Positions 52,613-64,000 of a stretch of 64,000 bases of DNA are shown here, piece by piece. The stretch spans positions 124,001 to 188,000 of the forward strand of contig VXAA01004383.1 in NCBI GenBank assembly GCA_013399115.1. The letters are read 5' to 3'. This DNA comes from Anseranas semipalmata. Its lineage: Eukaryota > Chordata > Aves > Anseriformes > Anseranatidae. The translations under genes and the position numbers were made by a program. Position 1 is the first letter of the stretch. Each line of letters opens with the position of its first letter. A model generated the notes under the pieces. The model had not been told where the DNA came from and searched no databases. It worked only from the letters and a program-made list of their open reading frames with translations.

Positions 52613-55600
52613 AAAGGTCACTCTATCCTATCTGCTAACTGTAACTACAGATGCTGGCAGTTGTCTTGGCCCTCTACTGGGCACACCAGTGTCCTCAGGC
52701 CCACTCCATCCTTCTGAATGCTGCTGAGCAGCTCCTGACAGACTCCAAAGGTGGAATTCTCTCAACAAAGCATCTAGAAATGGCAGCTGTATACCACAGT
52801 TTCACAGTGGAATTAAACAATGTACAGTAGTGTAAAAATACTATCAACCCAAACTCCAAAAGAAGTAGCAAAGACCTTGAAGACTGTTTTTTTGGTCATC
52901 ACCAGGGCTATTTTTGTGCTAAAGTAGTTAGAATAGCATATCGGAACCTGTTCTATCTGTCCAATGAGCAGAAGACATTATTTTTTCTTTGTTTCTTTTT
53001 TAATCCTAGTATTCTGGCACCCTAGCACCTCAGTGCTTCTGAAATGAACTTTAGTCATCAAAAAAAAAAAAAGTGAAGGTTCAATCTGAGCCCAATACTT
53101 CAGAAGATGCAGTTGTAGAATTGGAATCTAATGAAGTGTGATTAGAACCGGTGGCATATACTTCCAAAATGACTCCAAATTCCCTCATCTGTGTTGCTTC
53201 AAATTTATACTGCTGCAACTCAGTCAGCTGAAGCAGAACTACACTAAAAAGTGGAGTAATGCAGAAACCTAGAACAGAGGTGGCAAACCAGGAATAATTT
53301 GACATATCGCACACCCCAGAAGTTTAATGCAGTGAGCACACAGCTGGCATCAGCATCTCAGATGTTAAGGAAAACGTTGTCGGGCACACTATCAGAACTT
53401 TTTGCTTGTTTGTTTGTATGCACAGCAGCACATTAAGGTTATGTGTGTTGCATGACAGGATTGAAAGTTACTTATTGAGTTTGGATGCCTAACTCCTACT
53501 GTAGCAGAAGGTTGTTCAGCAGCGCTTTTCACCACCAGATTACACTTCCATGATTCCAACAGAGCCACTCTATATTTCTGTAGCACTGCAACTTGGAAAA
53601 CCTTGTTATCTTTACTGCTTGTCCTAGTTAAAGACAAGATCGTGATTTCCCAGTAAGACAGCCAGCATAAAACTTCACACCAAGCTCTGTTTCGTAAACC
53701 TGGTCCATAAATACCTCTATGACCACAGAACCAATACCGGGTTATTTCAGGAGTTATTTTTCTGTTGTGTAATCAGGTCATACTGCTGTCTACAAAGACA
53801 GAGCAGACACAGGTATACAAAACACTGCAGTAAAGTTCGCACTGTCAGATCTCAGAAGAAACAGAAGAGAAGCTCACCTTTGAGCATCAACAGAGAAATG
53901 GCCTGATCAAAAGACACCTACAGATATCAGTGGGCTTTGAACCAAGCTACTGCGTCAGTTCAAGTTGCATGAACACACATTTCATATTTTCAGCGTTACA
54001 GATATTTGCTTTTAATTATATAGAACAGCCAGATTAAATTTAATACCTTCATTGCGTGTATATAAACTAAACCTCTATACTCTAAGTGAAATCATAAAAT
54101 ATTTTACGTATTTAAATGAACACCATCAGACAAGATGACCTTTATCATCACAATTATGAGTAACACAATTACAAGCAACTCAAGACATACGGCAAACAAA
54201 TATGCTAAAAACAGACTAGTTTCTAATCTTTTCAATCCTGACAAAAATTCATGTCTAAAATAAAAATGTTTTACATTTTGGTTATAGGAAATGCTCAGCA
54301 GAACTTAGGTCTTTATCTGCTTCTAAATTCTACAGTTAATATTTACCAAAAAGTTAATTCCATAACACACACAAAAAAATCAACTATTTACAATTAACTA
54401 TTATTTAACAGAGATCTTATTAAAATATCACTTATTTTATATAGATTTTATGGAAGGATGACAAGGATGAAAACCATCAGTCTAAGTTTGATCCTCAAAA
54501 CTTGATAACAATTTGAAACATGGGGTCTATCATTACAGAATACTAAGTCCAAAGGAAGTATGCGGTTATATTTAACCTGAAAGATCCCACGTGCTTTAAA
54601 AATTACACAAAAAAATGAGAATCACACTCACAATCAATGAAATGCAGACAAGCACACTCTGCATAACAGTACAAGTCCAAGCAAATGCAGAAATACCAAT
54701 TTTTCAAATGAATCAGCAAAGAGAATACCAATGAGCAGAATGCAATTACTCATGCTGTATTTGGTTAAGACAACACAAAAGGAGCTCTGCAAGGTTGGGT
54801 TTCATGCTTTTTTTTTTGTTCTTTGCGTGTGTGTGTGTGTGTGTGTGTATTTTGTTTTGTTGTTTTCCTTTCCTTACGTGGACCTAGCTTTTACAGGCAG
54901 CCTAACAGAAGGCTGCTGACTACCACTTTGGAGCATCAGCTGAATGTCAGCTCAGAATAAAGGACGCTACCAGCTGCACTGCCAGTACCACTTCCTGCAC
55001 CAACGGGGGTTTTATACTTTCTGTGAAAGCTAGAGTGAACATTGGCTAAATCTGACAAGACCAGTGTTTAAAGAGAGATGCCCACAGACATAAGCAATAA
55101 GCCATTCCATTCCACCACTCACATGAATGACAACAAGCATTTCATACAGCTATGACATGTGGAAGATAATGACCTTGCACAAATTAGAAGTGGACACACA
55201 ATGAGACTCAGAACAGCTTCTTTCTCAAGGAAGCCCATCTGCTACATGCTATGTGGTTTTCCTTTAATGATTTATTTAAACAGTAGCAATCAAAAGGTTC
55301 ATCTTTTCAGTTTAGAATCAGATAATCATTCAGATGCAGGATGAACTGTGGAAACTATGGAAAGCCTATTTGGTGCAGAAAAAACAACACTGAAAGAAAA
55401 AAAAATTAAAATCACCACCTGAAAAATCAGTAAAGCAAAACGTGGAACGATTCTTGTCATGGTACAGACGTGCTGAATTGATATTTTTTGAAATCATTAA
55501 AAATGGTTTCATACCATTCTTAATAACGTTTAGACATTTTCAAAAAGCATTAAATATCATTTAGGAAGAAAAACAGGGAAGCTTTTGTGTAACAACTATT

Positions 55601-57094
55601 ATTGAAAACAAATATTTAACTTGGAAAAAAAAAAAAAAAAGAAAGGTTTCCCAATGGGAAGCACGTTGTACGTGCTTCTGAGACCTTCAATGCTGAATCT
55701 GTCAGAATAAAAATGTGTATTTAAAGAAGAATAAAAATACTTTGCAGTAAATGGTCATTAATAGTTTGGTAAATCAAATCCTATATATTTGTATCTGAAG
55801 CACAGAACCTGCTTTTCATAAATAACTCAGTAAGCAAAGCCAGTATCACTTTAAGTGACACGACTAGTGGTTTCTGCTGTCCACATGATATTAAGTTTCA
55901 GAGTAATTAATTGCATCCTGCATAATGGCCAAATATGCAGTTTTTTTGAATAATGGCTATAAAAAGACTAGGAGAATTTCTTTTATTCTTCAAAGTACAT
56001 TCTGAATAGTTATACCACGTTTTATTCTTAGGTAGCTAAGGCCAAACATACATTTTTTAAAAAAGAATACAAAAAATGGACCTGGATGGTTTCTCTTCCA
56101 TTATAGGACAAAAAGGTACAAGATATTCTGTGCAAGTGTGCAGAGTATGTACATTGAGCATGAGTAAGAAAAACAGTGTGAAAGAAAATTCCAGCTTCCT
56201 AGAAACCCTTCTACTACAGCCAATTCATTATTTAATAAGGTCATTTTCAGAAAGACTCAGTCAGCCTACAAGCAGGCTGGTAACAGCTTTAGGTCTTATA
56301 CAAGGAATTTCTAAGACAACAAAACTCTCAGTGAGTTCAGCACTAAAGACTGAAATATCAGCCTCCAAACAATGGTAAAAAAAAAAAGAAAAAAGAAAAA
56401 AAAGTAAAAAATGGTTAAAAAGCTATTTTGATGTGCATGATAGCCTTTATTTTATATTTCCTCTAGAAATTAATTCAGTATAGAAATTCTACTTAAGATG
56501 ACTTGGCAAGCATAACCTAGCAATTAGATCGTGAATTACAGTTTTGCGCAATACATACATTATTTACCAGGAGATGCTTTCCCCAGACGTGTAATAGGAA
56601 CAGAAAATGGCAAACTGCAGTCAGAAAAGGAATTCAGAAAATGAGGCAGGAAAACCTGCCCTTCAGTACTGGTAATGAGGAAATTGAGACAAGAGGGTAG
56701 GTTTCATTTCCAGCCTTAGGTTACGAATGCCAATCAGCACAAGCCAGGATTTTTAAGTGCAATCTAGCAGTTTGGCATACAGGCAAGTAATTAAGTTTCA
56801 CTTGACTGGAACAGGGTTTTGGTTGTTTTGGGCTGCAAAGCAATTATCTTCCTTGCCATAACAGAACCTTTTGACTTTATCAGGCAGATCTGGTCAACAA
56901 CAAAACACAAGACCTTCAGTGATTTTCCCAGAACCATTATGTCTTAGGCTACAGAAATTCCTGCAGTCTAGAAAAAAATGTAAAGCTCACACAAAGTATC
57001 ATTTAATTTTAAACCTGTTTATTTAAAGTGATTAATTCAACTCACTAGAGCATCAATCGGGAAACTTGGTTTCAACACTATTTCAGGTAAAATG
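52613..57094 (-). other. DISC1: DISC1 large intron: no gene seen
   Basis: The notable items are a (GT)n microsatellite at 54827-54848 and A-rich runs near 55627 and 56376. At 56675-56700 a phrase AATGAGGAAATTGAGACAAGAGG might be a reversed MIR core, but it is too short to call. No exon was recognised. Confidence 0.6.
54827..54848. repeat. (GT)n microsatellite
   Basis: Eleven GT units follow a T-rich tract. Confidence 0.95.
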
Positions 57095-57220
57095 GCACGA
57101 CCTCTGTCTGTGTCTCTGGCTTTCATATCTGTAAAATGGCAATAATAGTTGATCCCTTTTATAGAAGTCTTCTAATGCCCTCAGAAGAAAGTTACTATAT
57201 AAGGACAAATCAGTACTATT
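57095..57220 (+). mobile_element. MIR-like SINE fragment, core to tail
   Basis: CCTCTGTCTGTGTCTCTGGCTTTCATATCTGTAAAATGGCAATAATAG follows the MIR 3' half, ending with AAAGTTACTATATAAGG, which is like the MIR tail (GCGCTATATAA). The order and spacing fit a plus-strand MIR copy of about 125 bases. Substitutions are many, which fits an ancient insertion. Confidence 0.6.
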
Positions 57221-57399
57221 CATCCTCAAATACTAATCAATACATTACTTGTTGATGCTTCTATTATCCAATAGGAAAAACATTTTTGAGCATCTCTAAA
57301 AATATGAAAGGATTTTTGTCAAACCTCCTTTATAGGGAGCACTGACAGCTCTCAGCACAGTAAGCCAAGCCTGATTTTTGCACTGCATCTGCAATATCT

Positions 57400-57560
57400 T
57401 TTATACTTGGGCAGCTGGCACAAAGTGAGAAAATTCATTAACATGCTAATGATGTGTCCTATTTAAAATTCCAGCTCTGATTATTGTGTGATTAAGTCTC
57501 TTCCCTTGACGTCTGCTTCCTTATATCTGCATTACTGTGAGAAATCAACAATTACTAATG
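57400..57560. other. Candidate conserved non-coding stretch
   Basis: The stretch is dense in homeodomain-like ATTA/TAAT cores and POU-like ATGCTAATGA, with few low-complexity runs. This composition is common in vertebrate conserved enhancers. Conservation itself cannot be seen from one sequence, so this is a guess. Confidence 0.2.
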
Positions 57561-58019
57561 AAGTAAAAAACAGGTGACCAATTTATACACAAGAGAAAGA
57601 CAAACATACACACACATTTCAGCATTTCTTTTTGTTGTTGTTGTTCAATGTTTCCCAGATGAAGTGGTATTATCTTGAGTAAAAAAAAAAAATATTCAAA
57701 AAAGTTAAGTTGACAAGTACATAAGATAACAGTTCAAGTGCCAGATGACATAGGAATAGCTGCGCGTAGGAATACCTGCACAGAAGGTTTTAAGGTGCTG
57801 TAAAAGAAAAGAGGGAGAGATCTTGGTGCAGGGTAAGTAGAAGATTATTGCCTGGAAACAATAAAAAAGCAAGAATGAGAGGTGACAACAGCTCCAGTCA
57901 ATTTAACTGCCTTTCCAGTAGAAAAATGAAGCATCTCCTTTCTATATTGAAAGACGTTTAAACCACTAACTTATTTAAACTAGTACAAGCCTTCAAATAA
58001 GAGAAGACCAAACGACTAA

Positions 58020-58125
58020 GACATGGTCCTCAGTAACTTGGGTGTAGGTGTCCCTGCTTGAGCAGTGGGGTTGGACCAGACGACCTTCAGAGTCCCTTCC
58101 AACCTCAACCACTCTGTGACCCTGA
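58020..58125 (+). mobile_element. CR1 LINE 3' tail fragment
   Basis: The phrases GGTGTCCCTGCTTGAGCAGTGGGGTTGGACCAGACGACCTTCAGAGTCCCTTCCAACCTCAACC and ACTCTGTGACCCTGAC are the typical 3' end of avian CR1, including the degenerate terminal octamer repeat (ATTCTGTG-like). Plus strand, antisense to DISC1. It is a short 5'-truncated copy, as most CR1 insertions are. It is less diverged than the copy at 36560-36995. Confidence 0.85.
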
Positions 58126-61100
58126 CTACTTTCCCTGCATTACTTTCAGTAGCCTATGTTTATTTTATGGACAGACAGCTATTTCATAAAGAGTTGAGCT
58201 GGGTCAAAGTGTAGCACAACTCCGCGCAAGGAGGGACCACAGGTACATCCCTGCTGCGCAGCAGGAATGGATCAGCCAGGCTAGTCAGGATCATTTTTGC
58301 TGTATAAATTAGCATGGCTAATTTTGCCTCAAGGGAATTATGAAGAGGGCTCACACGTTCCCTTACAAACTCTGTGCAGAAAGCTAGTAAGAAAAGACAG
58401 AGGACAGTAATGTCCTCAGCTAGTACTCTTGGATGGAGAAAGGATTTCTCTGCCTGGCTCATAGCTATAGATGGAGAAGTCAGACTACGCGAGAATGGTC
58501 TGCACCAAGCAATGCTACCAACCACTCTTGTTCTTCTTTCAAACAACAAGAATACCTCAGCTCACAGCACAGGTGAGCGTATACTCGCTCATCATGTAAA
58601 GACTACACGTTGTATTTTACCACTCAGTTATTTGCCAGCGCTCTTTTCACCCTGATACAGCCAGTAAAAGGGTATGGCTTCACATAAACAAAAAGGCAAT
58701 TGCAGCACTGCCATGGAAAACAGCCACCCTGCTCCCCTCCCACCTCCTCTCACTCCTGCTGCCCACCCCAAGCCTCACGCTGATGTTCCCTTGAAGGGAC
58801 ACAAGTGTTGGTGGGACCAGTGTGGTGATCCAGTTAGAAACTGGATTAGATTCTGGTTATAATAAGCCCAGGGACATAGGAAGAGAAGGAAAGGAAGAAA
58901 AGGGAGAGAGACATGAAAACCGAATATAAGAGAACAGCTTTTAGGAGAATATTGGTAAAACAGGAAAGTTCAGAGAGACTTATGAAAACTGAGGGAAAGG
59001 AGACTGAATCAGCTATGGGATATTGGCAATTTCTGCTTGCCCAGCATTCCTTTTAAAAAAGGAAATTCAACTGTATTCAAGTAGACGTTGATTTCCCATT
59101 TCCTCAGGGTTTTTTTATGTAAATATATATTAAGATGAACACTAACACATCCAACAGCCAATTTGTTTAAGTTTTCAGTTTCTAAAAGGTAACTGTAATA
59201 ATTGCCCAGAAAAAAAATAATCCTTATTTCCCATCTATGGTAGAGTCACCACAGGCAAAACGGTGTGGCATCCAACAAGACAAGAGAGAGCAACAGTCAT
59301 AGCAAAAACCTCATCAATCGTTATATACTGTGCTTTAACTACACCAGTACAACAAAATCCTGTTCCAAATTTTTATGCTTTATTCTCCAAACATAAAAGC
59401 ACCATACAAAATAACAACTGCTTCATAAAAGTTGATGTCATCTTTAAGACACAATCTGTTTACTGTTTTCTAGAGTGTACCAGAATGCTGTTATTCGGTT
59501 AAATGTGGTGGTATCAATCTCATGCTAGCATTCCCAAACCTAAAGGAGTTTCTATACTTTAAAGGAGAAAACGGTGTAGATTACATGGAAGGGGAGCAGG
59601 GAAGAAAAAGAGGGAAGAGCTTAGATTTCAATTTATGTATCTCTGATCAGTATGTGCTTGCTAGAGTTTTATTCTATGTAGGAATAAATTTCTGCTTACG
59701 CCTACAGAATCACAATAAATTAAAAAAAAATCCAAGTAATAAACATCCAGTGTTCTGCAATTTATTTTCACAAATTGTAGGACAGTAGAGGTCAGACCAA
59801 GAAGACACCTCATTACAGCTACAGAAATGCAAAGTTAAAAACAGAGCCTCTGAACTGCTAACAATTCTGTTACTTCAGCAATAGTCTTGCACAGGTTTTG
59901 TTTGAAGCGTTGCTGAAGAAAAATACAAATGAGACGTGCATATGTATTACAGGAAGTTTAATGTCCTAGAAACAAAAGAGCAACAAAATGGACAGATTGG
60001 AAGGTCAGAACCCTCTTCAACTCACTCGCAAATTCAAGCTATCAGGAAGTATTATTGCCTGATGTGTTTCTTGTGAGTTTGGATCACATGGCTTAGGTAA
60101 TTACGCACTACTTTGAGGAATCGTTTTTTAAATTTTTTGCCATTTTGTTTCTAACAAAGCAAGTTCTAATCTAGTTGTGTGTGTGTGTGTTTATTCTTCT
60201 GTGCATTTTAAAAATACTGCCTTAGACATATCCAGTTGCCTACAAACTTTTTGTTTCTAAGATAGCTCTGCCTGTCCACTTGCCTGTGAAGAGACTTCAT
60301 GGACTCTGAAAATAGAGGCACTTTCCACTTCTCAACCAACCTACTGCTCATAAGATCCTGAAAAATGATAGACAATTCAAACCCCAAGAGCTTTATAGTA
60401 GCTCTCATATTTATACTTAGCTATTTAGAGGTAACTATAGCAACTGTACATTTTTAATCAATTAAATGTTATTCAGCCTTTTCATTTAATCAAGAAGCAA
60501 GGCCATTTTATCTGCCTAACTTCAGGAGAGGGTACAGAAGACAATAGGATACGCAAAGTCTAGGACTGGCTTCGCTATTTTGTTAATTTGTCAGTAGCTT
60601 TCCCAGTAATTGCAGAGAACTTCCCCAATTCCATCATGACAGTACCACCCCAGTACGCTCCCTATGCTTGTACGTGAGGTGCATTTGGCAAGCTGTTTAA
60701 ACCCACTTCAAACACAAATTTAAGAAGAGAACTCTTGCCTTAAGAACCATGCACCCATTGCACCTCATTCATTCAGAGCCATCACCAAAGCTTTACTAAA
60801 TAGGTTGCTATTGTCACAACCAACAGCTGCTGCTGACATGCAGACTACGTATGTTCTTAAGTATGTAAATTCATGCACAGTATCATCACCACTATTACAA
60901 CAATGGATTTAGAAAAGAAAGGTTTTGAGAACTGGGCTAAGATAGATCTCAAAAAGCAGTATATTGCTAGGATTTCCCTCCTTCCCCCCCAGTGCACCTC
61001 CTCTCCAGTGGAAACGGCTTATTCAGGATATTGCTTACCTAGGTCCTGGCCAAACTTTCCTCAGAAAATTGGTATGTTTTGTGAAATGCACGATGGTTTG

Positions 61101-61157
61101 TCAAAGTCAATAGACTTCCAGATGCCTGTGACTGAGCAAAGGCTATGAACTACTTAC
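58126..61157 (-). other. DISC1: DISC1 large intron, proximal part: no gene seen
   Basis: This is the first part of the 55-kb intron after the donor at 61157-61156. It holds a short (GT)n at 60178-60190 and a purine-rich stretch at 58870-58915. ORFs at 58184-58549 (minus) and 58374-58655 (plus) overlap each other and show no domain. No alternative terminal exon with a clear poly(A) signal was recognised near the donor. Confidence 0.55.
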
Positions 61158-61346
61158 CAAAGGCAGTCTCTCCTTGTTCAAGTTCTTCTTTCAATTTGTT
61201 GTAATCATCTTTAATTCTCTCTAATTTTCGGATGTCTCTGGCACTCAAAACCAGCAGCTCATTGAGAAGTCCTTCCAGCCCCTCCTTCTCAGATGTTAAT
61301 GATCTTATTTCTTCTGTCAGATCCTTAGCAGTACCGAAATTACTTC
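61158..61346 (-). CDS. DISC1: DISC1 internal coding exon (human exon 9 equivalent), partial gene
   Basis: Read on the minus strand, this 189-bp exon begins with 2 bases completing an upstream codon, then 62 full codons from SNFGTAKDLTEE to GETAF, then a single G. The acceptor is a strong pyrimidine tract ending in CATGCAG; the donor is TTTG|GTAAGTAG. There is no stop in frame. The peptide is highly charged, with leucines spaced as in a coiled coil (EEIRSLTSEKEGLEGLLNEL, then RKLERIKDDYNKLKEELEQ). It resembles the DISC1 C-terminal region as I remember it, notably the segment LTEEIRSLTSE followed by EGLEGLL. DISC1 is a scaffold of centrosome, neuronal and mitochondrial complexes, and its C-terminal coiled coils bind partners such as NDE1/NDEL1. 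The frame joins exactly to the exon at 6083-6143. Human exon numbering is from memory and less certain than the gene identity. Flanking exons lie outside the window. Confidence 0.88.
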
Positions 61347-62326
61347 CTGCATGTTTTGTGGGGGCAGGGGGAAGAGGGAGGAAAGAGACAATGAAGTAGA
61401 CACTTGCAACATCAGTAGGTCACACAGCAAACAAGGGAAATTAAGCAACTATACTTTCCAACAGCAAACAAAGACCAAATTGGGAAAGAAAGAAAAAAAA
61501 AGAGGAAAGACTGTTTTACAAGCTTCCATCTTATTAACATATTACAAAGAGCCATAACTGTAGCAGATTTAACCTCATGCACACTTAAATAGTCTTTTTT
61601 TTTTTTTTTTTGTATTGATATACTTAACATTTTTGGAGAATACTTATTCCTAGGGTCCACACTTCAGAAAATGTCATACTGTAATTCACTGATCATTGTG
61701 CTGGCACTTTTCAGACCATCTTCTGGTTTTGGAGAACACCTCAACTCACAATACTTCTACAACAGGTGCTATCAATCTGCTAGACTGAAATATTCCTCCT
61801 TGAACAAAGAAGCACTATACAGCTGTTCACAATAAGCACCAGAAGGTTGTTTATAAATGACATGTCATTTCTTAAATAACAAGCACCCATTGAAAAGAAC
61901 ATCAGGAGAAAACTCTGAGAGAACACATTTAATAGTCACAACTCTCCACTTCTGACTTTCCCCCTGGAGTGTGAAATCTCAGAGACAGGCAGAAAACCTC
62001 AAGTATTGCCCGCTCATTTTGCTATGGAGTTTTCAAAAAGTCTTCAGGTCCTCTGGACAGGGATCCAGAGCCAAAAGTTCCATTTCCAACTGGTTTACAG
62101 CTTAGCCTAGTAATATTTGCCACCTAACCTTTCTGAAACCCAGCTTTATAAGAACCAGGAAAGGAATGTTTCCTTACTTCACAGAGAAGCTGTAATTATA
62201 AATACTCAAATGACAGCAAGATGCTCTGCTATTAAATGATTTTTAAATAGCAGTAACTATTACAATGCTACATTTATACAGCTGTACCTGTATCTTTTCA
62301 CTGATTCAGCAACTTGATTTAATTAA

Positions 62327-62344
62327 ATATATATATATATATAT
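62327..62344. repeat. (TA)n microsatellite left of gap
   Basis: Alternating A and T run directly into the gap. The true repeat length is unknown. Confidence 0.95.
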
Positions 62345-62632
62345 NNNNNNNNNNNNNNNNNNNNNNNNNNNNNNNNNNNNNNNNNNNNNNNNNNNNNNNN
62401 NNNNNNNNNNNNNNNNNNNNNNNNNNNNNNNNNNNNNNNNNNNNNNNNNNNNNNNNNNNNNNNNNNNNNNNNNNNNNNNNNNNNNNNNNNNNNNNNNNNN
62501 NNNNNNNNNNNNNNNNNNNNNNNNNNNNNNNNNNNNNNNNNNNNNNNNNNNNNNNNNNNNNNNNNNNNNNNNNNNNNNNNNNNNNNNNNNNNNNNNNNNN
62601 NNNNNNNNNNNNNNNNNNNNNNNNNNNNNNNN
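62345..62632. other. Assembly gap (288 N)
   Basis: The bases are undetermined. The gap is flanked by TA runs at 62327-62344 and 62652-62689, so the assembler probably failed inside a long TA microsatellite or on a hairpin-forming sequence. Open frames crossing it are artefacts. Confidence 0.98.
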
Positions 62633-62644
62633 CAAAACAGATAT

Positions 62645-62651
<7 letters not shown>

Positions 62652-62689
<38 letters not shown>
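62652..62689. repeat. (TA)n microsatellite right of gap
   Basis: About 19 TA units follow 19 bases of unique sequence after the gap. Confidence 0.95.
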
Positions 62690-62692
<3 letters not shown>

Positions 62693-63941
62693 ATTCAAGA
62701 TGAATTCCAAAACATCAAATCCACATCAGAGTTTCCAATATTGCATCCTTTTTGCTTGTTATCTCAAAAGTGTTGGTCACAGTGTCTTAAATGGGAATGG
62801 CTGCCTGCTGGTCATGTCCTTCAGGTAAAGGGAGTTAGAACAGGATGAAAGTATTTGCACTAGTCAGAAGACTGCAAACCAGTGCTAGCTGCTGAGGGTG
62901 ACTCCACCCCTCCAGAGCAGAAGAGTGAATGAAAACACTTCCACCAAGTAACTGCAACCATCCTCCTTGAGGAAAGATGCTGCTGCAAACTCAAGTGGCC
63001 ATATGAAGACAAAAGAAGATTGAACTTTTCAGAAATTCAGAAAAGGCTGTATCAAATCATTCGGGTTTAAAGATTAAACACTGCTAAATATATGGCAGCC
63101 TTTTTTTTTTTTTAAACTTAGTCATAAGGCTGTAGTAGTTTCAGCAAACCCTTTTTCCTTAAAGTAGTTTTTGTTTCTTTTTAATAGATCAAAACTTCTC
63201 TATTTCTACTTCTCAGCTAAAACCCCGTTTGCTAGTTCTATCTTACAATGAATTATACAATTAAATAATTATAAATTATTTGTCTATTTACAAATAGTAG
63301 GATCTGATGTTTGCCAATGCATTTATGGAGAAAAAACAGGGCAAATCTTACTATCTTAATGTGTCATGTTTCCAAATGGGCAAAACACAGCAGGAGATAA
63401 GCATGACCACTATACCAAATTGCTGGTAAAAATGGCAGATATTCAGATGTTTCTAAGGCAACAAGACTTATAAAGTGTGCCTTTATTTCACCTGAACTCA
63501 TCCCAAGCATCAGCACACAAGAGCCTTAATAAAACATGAAGGCAAGAGATTCTTCATTAGAATCTGGAGCTTGCTCTTACGTTTCAGAAGGCAGGATGGA
63601 AAAAGGTATGATATTATATATGAAAGTTTTATACATATTGAATGGATCTAAATTCCCAGAGGGGAAGTTTATATCAAAGCTGAGGCTATGAGGAAATGGC
63701 ATCAGATACATGCCCAGAAGCCAAAACTGCCTGATGCAGCTTCCCTGACAGCAGAAATGTGTGAAAGTCTGCAGTGAAAATTCAGAAGAGCAGGATGAAC
63801 TCATGCACCACAAGCGTCACCGGTGAGCTTCTGACCTCAATCAGAGCAACCAAGTAACTGTTTTCGAAATACCATAAGAAGGTTGTTTTAAAAATTAATA
63901 TATAATCCCTAGCTGCCAGCATTAAAAAACATGCCCTCCTG

Positions 63942-63968
63942 GTTTTTGTTTGTTTGTTTGTTTGTTTT
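63942..63968. repeat. (GTTT)n microsatellite
   Basis: About six GTTT units near the right edge of the window. Confidence 0.9.
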
Positions 63969-64000
63969 GAGACAAAGTCACTTCGGATGCTGTAGAAGCA

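Larger units (their letters stand above)
61347..64000 (-). other. DISC1: DISC1 intron upstream of the 61158 exon (partial)
   Basis: This is intronic sequence preceding the exon at 61158-61346 on the minus strand. Next to the exon is a strong pyrimidine tract (minus strand of 61349-61385). The rest holds a T17 tract near 61595, the TA microsatellite with its assembly gap, and a (GTTT)n run at the right edge. No coding exon, RNA gene or intact mobile element was recognised. A 78-codon minus ORF at 63577-63813 has no recognisable motif and no convincing splice borders. Confidence 0.75.

Noticed and set aside
56675..56700. Possible reversed MIR core (AATGAGGAAATTGAGACA)
   Set aside because: The match is too short and the flanks do not continue the MIR order.
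62265..62693. Open frames across the N gap on both strands
   Set aside because: They consist mostly of undetermined residues and TA-repeat-encoded Ile/Tyr, so they are artefacts.
1..64000. CRISPR arrays, operons, phage or other prokaryotic systems
   Set aside because: No regularly spaced direct repeats, no dense coding and no ribosome-binding-site pattern. The sequence is vertebrate intronic DNA.

Overview
The window is vertebrate genomic DNA and almost certainly avian. The signs are AT-rich sequence with long intronic stretches, CR1 LINE fragments (one a typical bird CR1 3' tail), and a solo LTR of a type I know from bird ERVL elements. I know that LTR mainly from Neoaves, so a non-galliform bird is the best guess, but this is inference from remembered sequence. 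Nothing bacterial or phage-like is present.

Only one gene can be supported: DISC1 (disrupted in schizophrenia 1), on the minus strand. Two internal coding exons are visible. The upstream exon (61158-61346, 189 bp) encodes a charged coiled-coil segment. The downstream exon (6083-6143, 61 bp) continues the same reading frame. Both have canonical AG/GT borders, and the phases join cleanly (G + TG gives Val). They correspond to what I take to be exons 9 and 10 of the human 13-exon gene. The intron between them is 55,014 bp and fills most of the window. Exon 8 lies beyond the right edge and exon 11 beyond the left edge.

The intron holds scattered repeats and little else. There is a solo ERVL-type LTR with a perfect 5-bp target duplication (24446-24999) and an old CR1 copy (36560-36995). 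An L2/MIR-tail-like piece follows it (37312-37410), and there is a probable tRNA-headed SINE relic (43720-43970). Two MIR-like cores (52561-52612, 57095-57220), a CR1 3' tail (58020-58125), and several microsatellites and homopolymer tracts complete the list. An assembly gap of 288 N sits inside a TA microsatellite at 62345-62632.

Structures that ordinary annotation would miss include two back-to-back near-perfect hairpins at 35612-35673 and perfect palindromes at 28394-28419 and 3227-3250. There is also a small CpG cluster with a CTCF-like motif near 43125. I found no undescribed multi-gene system. Most small open reading frames in the window look like chance ORFs in intronic sequence.
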